Assembly: GCA_964404255.1 (NCBI GenBank)
Contig: CAYOJJ010000006.1
Location: 83,184-147,183 of the forward strand
Origin: JAFDZW01 sp964404255
Lineage (GTDB): Bacteria; Bacteroidota; Ignavibacteria; Palsa-1295
Length of the DNA stretch: 64,000 nucleotides
Reading direction: 5' to 3'
This document shows, piece after piece, positions 61,727 to 64,000 of the stretch. Numbering within the stretch: position 1 is the stretch's first letter; each line of letters opens with the position of its first letter. The notes beneath the pieces are model-generated. The model was not told where the DNA came from and made no database searches. It worked only from the letters and a program-made list of their open reading frames with translations. Both the position numbers and the translations under genes were made by a program.

Positions 61727-62542
61727 CTAATAAAAATTATACTCCAATCTTCCAAGAAGTGAATTAGGCCGGCGCTCCGAATAGGTGGTCGAGAGCAGGG
61801 TGCTATAGGAAAGATCGATCCTCAATACAGAATTAACGATCAGTTGTACTCCCGGTGCAAATAATACGGCTGTCCCTTTCTCGGCTGTCATAGAACCGTT
61901 CATAAGATGGTCATACCAGGAATGGGAAGAAAGTACTTCGGCATAGATATTAACATTAATATCCGAATAATTGGTATAGTGGGATGGGAACAGTAAATAT
62001 CCGGCCGAAAGTGAAGCCGATACACCTGAGATATTTTTATAACTCATATCGGAACGTTCGATGTCGCTGAGCGCGTGGTCGAATCCGATGGTTGTCGAAA
62101 GAGCGGTATGGTTTTCTAACAATGTTGCAATCACCCCGGTGGCAGCAGTCGGTCCGCTGCCTTTGAAGGTAAATTCCGGCATCGAACTATGCTGGCTTCC
62201 GAGCAACAGTTGCCCGAATGCCGCCATACGGAAGTGGTATTTAAAATCATCGTCGGCATAGAACCGATATTTCAGATAGGCGCCGTAGGTTTCCAGTTCG
62301 ACAGCCGATATGGCATGAGAACCATAGATTTGTCCGTGAACCATCAGTTCCTTCGAGATGCCATACATTACTTCGGCGCCAATACGGGTAGCTACTCCAC
62401 GTGATGTATTCCAGGAATCGGAAGCAATCCGGAGCCCAAACCGCCCTACCGGCATATTGCTGGCAGGTTCGGTCTGGATAAAGAGCTCCTGAGCTTTTAA
62501 AGAGGAAGCGAGCAGCAGTAGTAGCGCCGCAACATATCTCAT
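61727..62542 (-). CDS. Outer-membrane beta-barrel protein of metal cluster, unknown function
   Basis: 271 aa. Signal peptide (YVAALLLLLASSLKAQ), then amphipathic strands with a phenylalanine C-terminus (LLGRLEYNFY), which fits an outer-membrane barrel. Similar small barrels appear next to copper or heavy-metal genes in FCB genomes (TonB-independent type), but I cannot name a family. Its start overlaps the stop of the HMA-domain gene by 4 nt (ATGA), so the two are translationally coupled. It is last in the minus-strand group 63819-61727. Confidence 0.75.
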   Translation of the reverse strand: MRYVAALLLLLASSLKAQELFIQTEPASNMPVGRFGLRIASDSWNTSRGVATRIGAEVMYGISKELMVHGQIYGSHAISAVELETYGAYLKYRFYADDDFKYHFRMAAFGQLLLGSQHSSMPEFTFKGSGPTAATGVIATLLENHTALSTTIGFDHALSDIERSDMSYKNISGVSASLSAGYLLFPSHYTNYSDINVNIYAEVLSSHSWYDHLMNGSMTAEKGTAVLFAPGVQLIVNSVLRIDLSYSTLLSTTYSERRPNSLLGRLEYNFY

Positions 62543-63084
62543 AGCGTTACATGGTACAAATGCCCATGAGCAGCGTGCTCACCTTCGCAGCAGGAAGCCG
62601 AAGCGCCTTTCTTATAGCATTGAAGGTCCGTCTTCTTCGAGAGTTCGGTAAATTCCCGCTTCGAGACATACGGTTTATCGACGAACTTCAGCGTCACCGG
62701 GCCCGAAAGTTTTTTCTCGCCGACTCCGACAAAATGATAGGTGTCTCCGCCAAAGGCAAAGTGCGTATCCTTGCTGACGGAAACATTATCGAATTGAAAG
62801 ATGGCGCTGATCGAGCGAACGGAAAAGCCCGCATCTTCGACCATCTTCTTGATCTCATCGATCGAGACGCTCGCATCCTTCTTGAAGGTAATATGAGCAA
62901 CCAGATTGTTGAGATCGATATTGATGGAATCGATGAACGGCAACTGGCGCAGGCTTGCTTCGGTGCCTTTAGCACACATCGAGCAGGTAAGGCCATTCAC
63001 CCCAACATCGGCCTGTAAGAACTGAGCAACTGCCGCCGGAACGCCTGCAATAAATAGCAGTAGTGTAACTATGATCGTTTTCAT
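62539..63084 (-). CDS. Secreted HMA-domain (heavy-metal-associated) protein
   Basis: 181 aa from ATG 63084 (MKTIIVTLLLFIAGVPAAVA), giving a good signal peptide; the longer reading from 63153 has none. The mature protein opens with an HMA fold whose metal loop is GLTCSMCAKGTEAS (C-x2-C) and DAGFSVRSI closes it. A second part contains VGVGEKKLSGPVTLKFVDKP. The tail ends in Cys/His-rich CYKKGASASCCEGEHAAHGH. Probably a periplasmic carrier for Cu(I) or a similar soft metal. Precedes the barrel gene with an ATGA overlap; 92 nt after the Cys-rich peptide gene. Confidence 0.85.
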   Translation of the reverse strand: MKTIIVTLLLFIAGVPAAVAQFLQADVGVNGLTCSMCAKGTEASLRQLPFIDSINIDLNNLVAHITFKKDASVSIDEIKKMVEDAGFSVRSISAIFQFDNVSVSKDTHFAFGGDTYHFVGVGEKKLSGPVTLKFVDKPYVSKREFTELSKKTDLQCYKKGASASCCEGEHAAHGHLYHVTL

Positions 63085-63176
63085 TTTTGTCTGGTAATAA
63101 TGTTGGTAATAAGACCCGCTGGAATGCCGGGATCGGGGAAGAGTGTCCGACATTCCAAACGGGAATCATCACCCGG

Positions 63177-63362
63177 TTATTTCGCCGGGCAACACTGCAT
63201 AGGACAATTGCCGCACTCATCCGCACAGCAATTCATACATAATGAACACTCAGTAGACCTGTAAATGATTCCATCCTTTACAGTTGAGCCGGTAGTGATT
63301 GTTGCCGTACTCAGACACAAAGCCAGCATAGTGGCTGCAATAAAAAATTTCGATTTCATCAT
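63177..63362 (-). CDS. Small cysteine-rich secreted peptide
   Basis: 61 aa from 63362 (a second ATG at 63359). Signal peptide (KFFIAATMLALCLSTATITT), leaving a mature peptide of about 38 residues with eight cysteines in CSLCMNCCADECGNCPMQCC. This is metallothionein-like in density and C-x2-C/CC spacing, but no family is assignable. Its place between an HMA protein and another Cys-rich secreted protein suggests periplasmic metal binding. Too short for many annotators to call. Confidence 0.72.
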   Translation of the reverse strand: MMKSKFFIAATMLALCLSTATITTGSTVKDGIIYRSTECSLCMNCCADECGNCPMQCCPAK

Positions 63363-63441
63363 ATTATCCTTTCTATACACATGATAAAATAGCGTATTGG
63401 TATTTCCAACCGCAAGCGATATTTGTAATAGGAAGGATATT

Positions 63442-63819
63442 CTATATCCTCAGAACAGAAAATAGTAAGTATAAAGGCGGACTGCTACTCTTTACTAAAA
63501 CGGTAGTGCTTATTTGGTTTGCAATAGAAGGAGAACCTATCGTATTGGCAATAGCAGTAGTAATATACTGCGGGACGGTAGTAATAGAACTTGCTTTAAC
63601 TGTAATCGTCGGCGCGGGATCGAGCTTACATAATCCCTTTGAGCAAATAGGGCAGGCTTCGGAAGAATGTGCAATGCTGTATTGAATACCAGAGGGTGGG
63701 ATACAGCAGGATTTCACCGGAGCCTTTATGGCACAAAATGCCATTGGTGCTACTGAAAAAGCACTGGAGAAAAATACCAGAAGGGCAAGAACAGTATAAA
63801 TAATGCGCCGCTGCATCAT
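63442..63819 (-). CDS. Secreted protein with short cysteine-rich segment
   Basis: 125 aa (ATG at 63819 or 63816). Signal peptide (IYTVLALLVFFSSAFSVAPM), then a cysteine-rich stretch (CAIKAPVKSCCIPPSG; ACPICSKGLCKLDP) with seven Cys including CC and C-x2-C, and a Ser/Thr/Ile-rich, possibly membrane- or barrel-associated C-terminal part. No known family. First gene of the minus-strand metal-like group, 79 nt before the Cys-rich peptide gene. The 130 bp to the terminator at 63892 hold nothing else that I see. Confidence 0.7.
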   Translation of the reverse strand: MMQRRIIYTVLALLVFFSSAFSVAPMAFCAIKAPVKSCCIPPSGIQYSIAHSSEACPICSKGLCKLDPAPTITVKASSITTVPQYITTAIANTIGSPSIANQISTTVLVKSSSPPLYLLFSVLRI

Positions 63820-63891
63820 CTATATGATACCAAAAAACAGCACTTTAGTTTCAAGTTGCGCTCTATCGTTACTCAGAGTACCTATTATAAA

Positions 63892-63925
63892 ACACCGCCC
63901 CGCAGTATAAACCACGGGGCGGTGT
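63892..63925. terminator. Strong hairpin terminator
   Basis: Perfect 11-bp stem ACACCGCCCCG / CGGGGCGGTGT with a 12-nt loop, followed by CTT. On the minus strand it lies 24 nt past the stop of the edge gene at 63950, and is bordered by AAAATAATAG-like sequence. No long T-run on either side, so efficiency is uncertain. Confidence 0.6.
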
Positions 63926-63949
63926 CTTAAGCTTGGTAAGCTAGATAGC

Positions 63950-64000
63950 TTACTTGCTGAGGCTCATCTTCATTCTCTCGACAGAGGTTTCTCCGTTGGC
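63950..64000 (-). CDS. C-terminal end of a probable T9SS cargo protein, cut by window edge
   Basis: Only the last 16 codons and the TAA stop (63950-63952) are visible on the minus strand: ANGETSVERMKMSLSK. A short strand with basic residues at the end is typical of T9SS type A sorting domains (compare the ends of the other T9SS proteins in this window). Too little to identify the protein. A hairpin terminator follows 24 nt after the stop. Confidence 0.45.
   Translation of the reverse strand, partial: ANGETSVERMKMSLSK

Noticed and set aside
1..64000. tRNA, rRNA, CRISPR or insertion-sequence features
   Set aside because: I saw no cloverleaf with TpsiC/anticodon arms, no rRNA motifs, no regularly spaced repeat arrays and no transposase-like ORF in either strand.

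Overview
The window looks like a chromosomal segment from a Gram-negative member of the Bacteroidota/Chlorobiota side of the FCB group, possibly a Kapabacteria- or Ignavibacteria-like lineage; that placement is inference. The evidence is several secreted proteins ending in a type IX secretion (T9SS) C-terminal sorting domain (9487, 30998, 33283, 46034, 58931 and the edge fragment at 63950), YCF48-like propellers, a DUF4292-type lipoprotein, many outer-membrane beta-barrel candidates, few clear Shine-Dalgarno sites, and promoter-like TAnnTTTG elements upstream of some genes. Genes are dense, with many 1-4 nt start/stop overlaps. I found no rRNA, tRNA, CRISPR array or insertion sequence.

Layout. 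1-5645 (minus): a TetR-controlled tripartite drug/solute export operon (tetR, HlyD-like adaptor lipoprotein, ABC ATPase, TolC-like channel, second ABC ATPase, ABC-2 permease running off the edge), resembling a split version of ybhGFSR. 5896-10650: a TPR-LuxR regulator, a VOC protein, a propeller lipoprotein, a T9SS protein and a small unknown. 10652-13750: a partner-switching module (SpoIIE-type phosphatase with GAF, STAS antagonist, HATPase anti-sigma kinase). 13808-15277: rmuC. 15310-19355: an accessory stretch with a small lipoprotein between 34-bp direct repeats, then an AT-rich island with an XRE regulator and a large AAA_13/RloC-like ATPase gene broken by a frameshift, the best candidate for a defence system here. 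19373-30939: housekeeping genes (hflX, a short-chain dehydrogenase, nadA, ygfZ, a TraB/GumN protein, spmAB-like genes, an outer-membrane protein, a TPR protein, rarA). 30998-35493: two tandem YCF48/T9SS paralogues.

35652-43908: acylphosphatase, methyltransferase, DedA, esterase, ddl, panB, a guanylyltransferase fused to a dead phosphomannomutase domain, a Spy-like protein and rnhB. 43933-52324: a BamA-like protein, msrA, an arylsulfotransferase, lipoproteins, a VanX-like dipeptidase, a sigma/anti-sigma pair and a YjbR-like protein. 52479-55839: a putative nitrosative/oxygen-stress group, with a RIC/YtfE relative that has lost most iron ligands, an intergenic region packed with inverted repeats, a Crp/Fnr regulator and a VWA protein, with TGAT-N4-ATCA-type palindromes nearby. 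55950-61635: an EVE-domain protein, a pseudouridine synthase, lspA, a DksA-like protein with a CCHC finger, a seven-repeat T9SS propeller, rpe and a small BECR-like protein. 61727-63819: a candidate metal-handling cluster (outer-membrane protein, HMA-domain protein and two small cysteine-rich secreted proteins). The window ends in the last 16 codons of another probable T9SS cargo gene.
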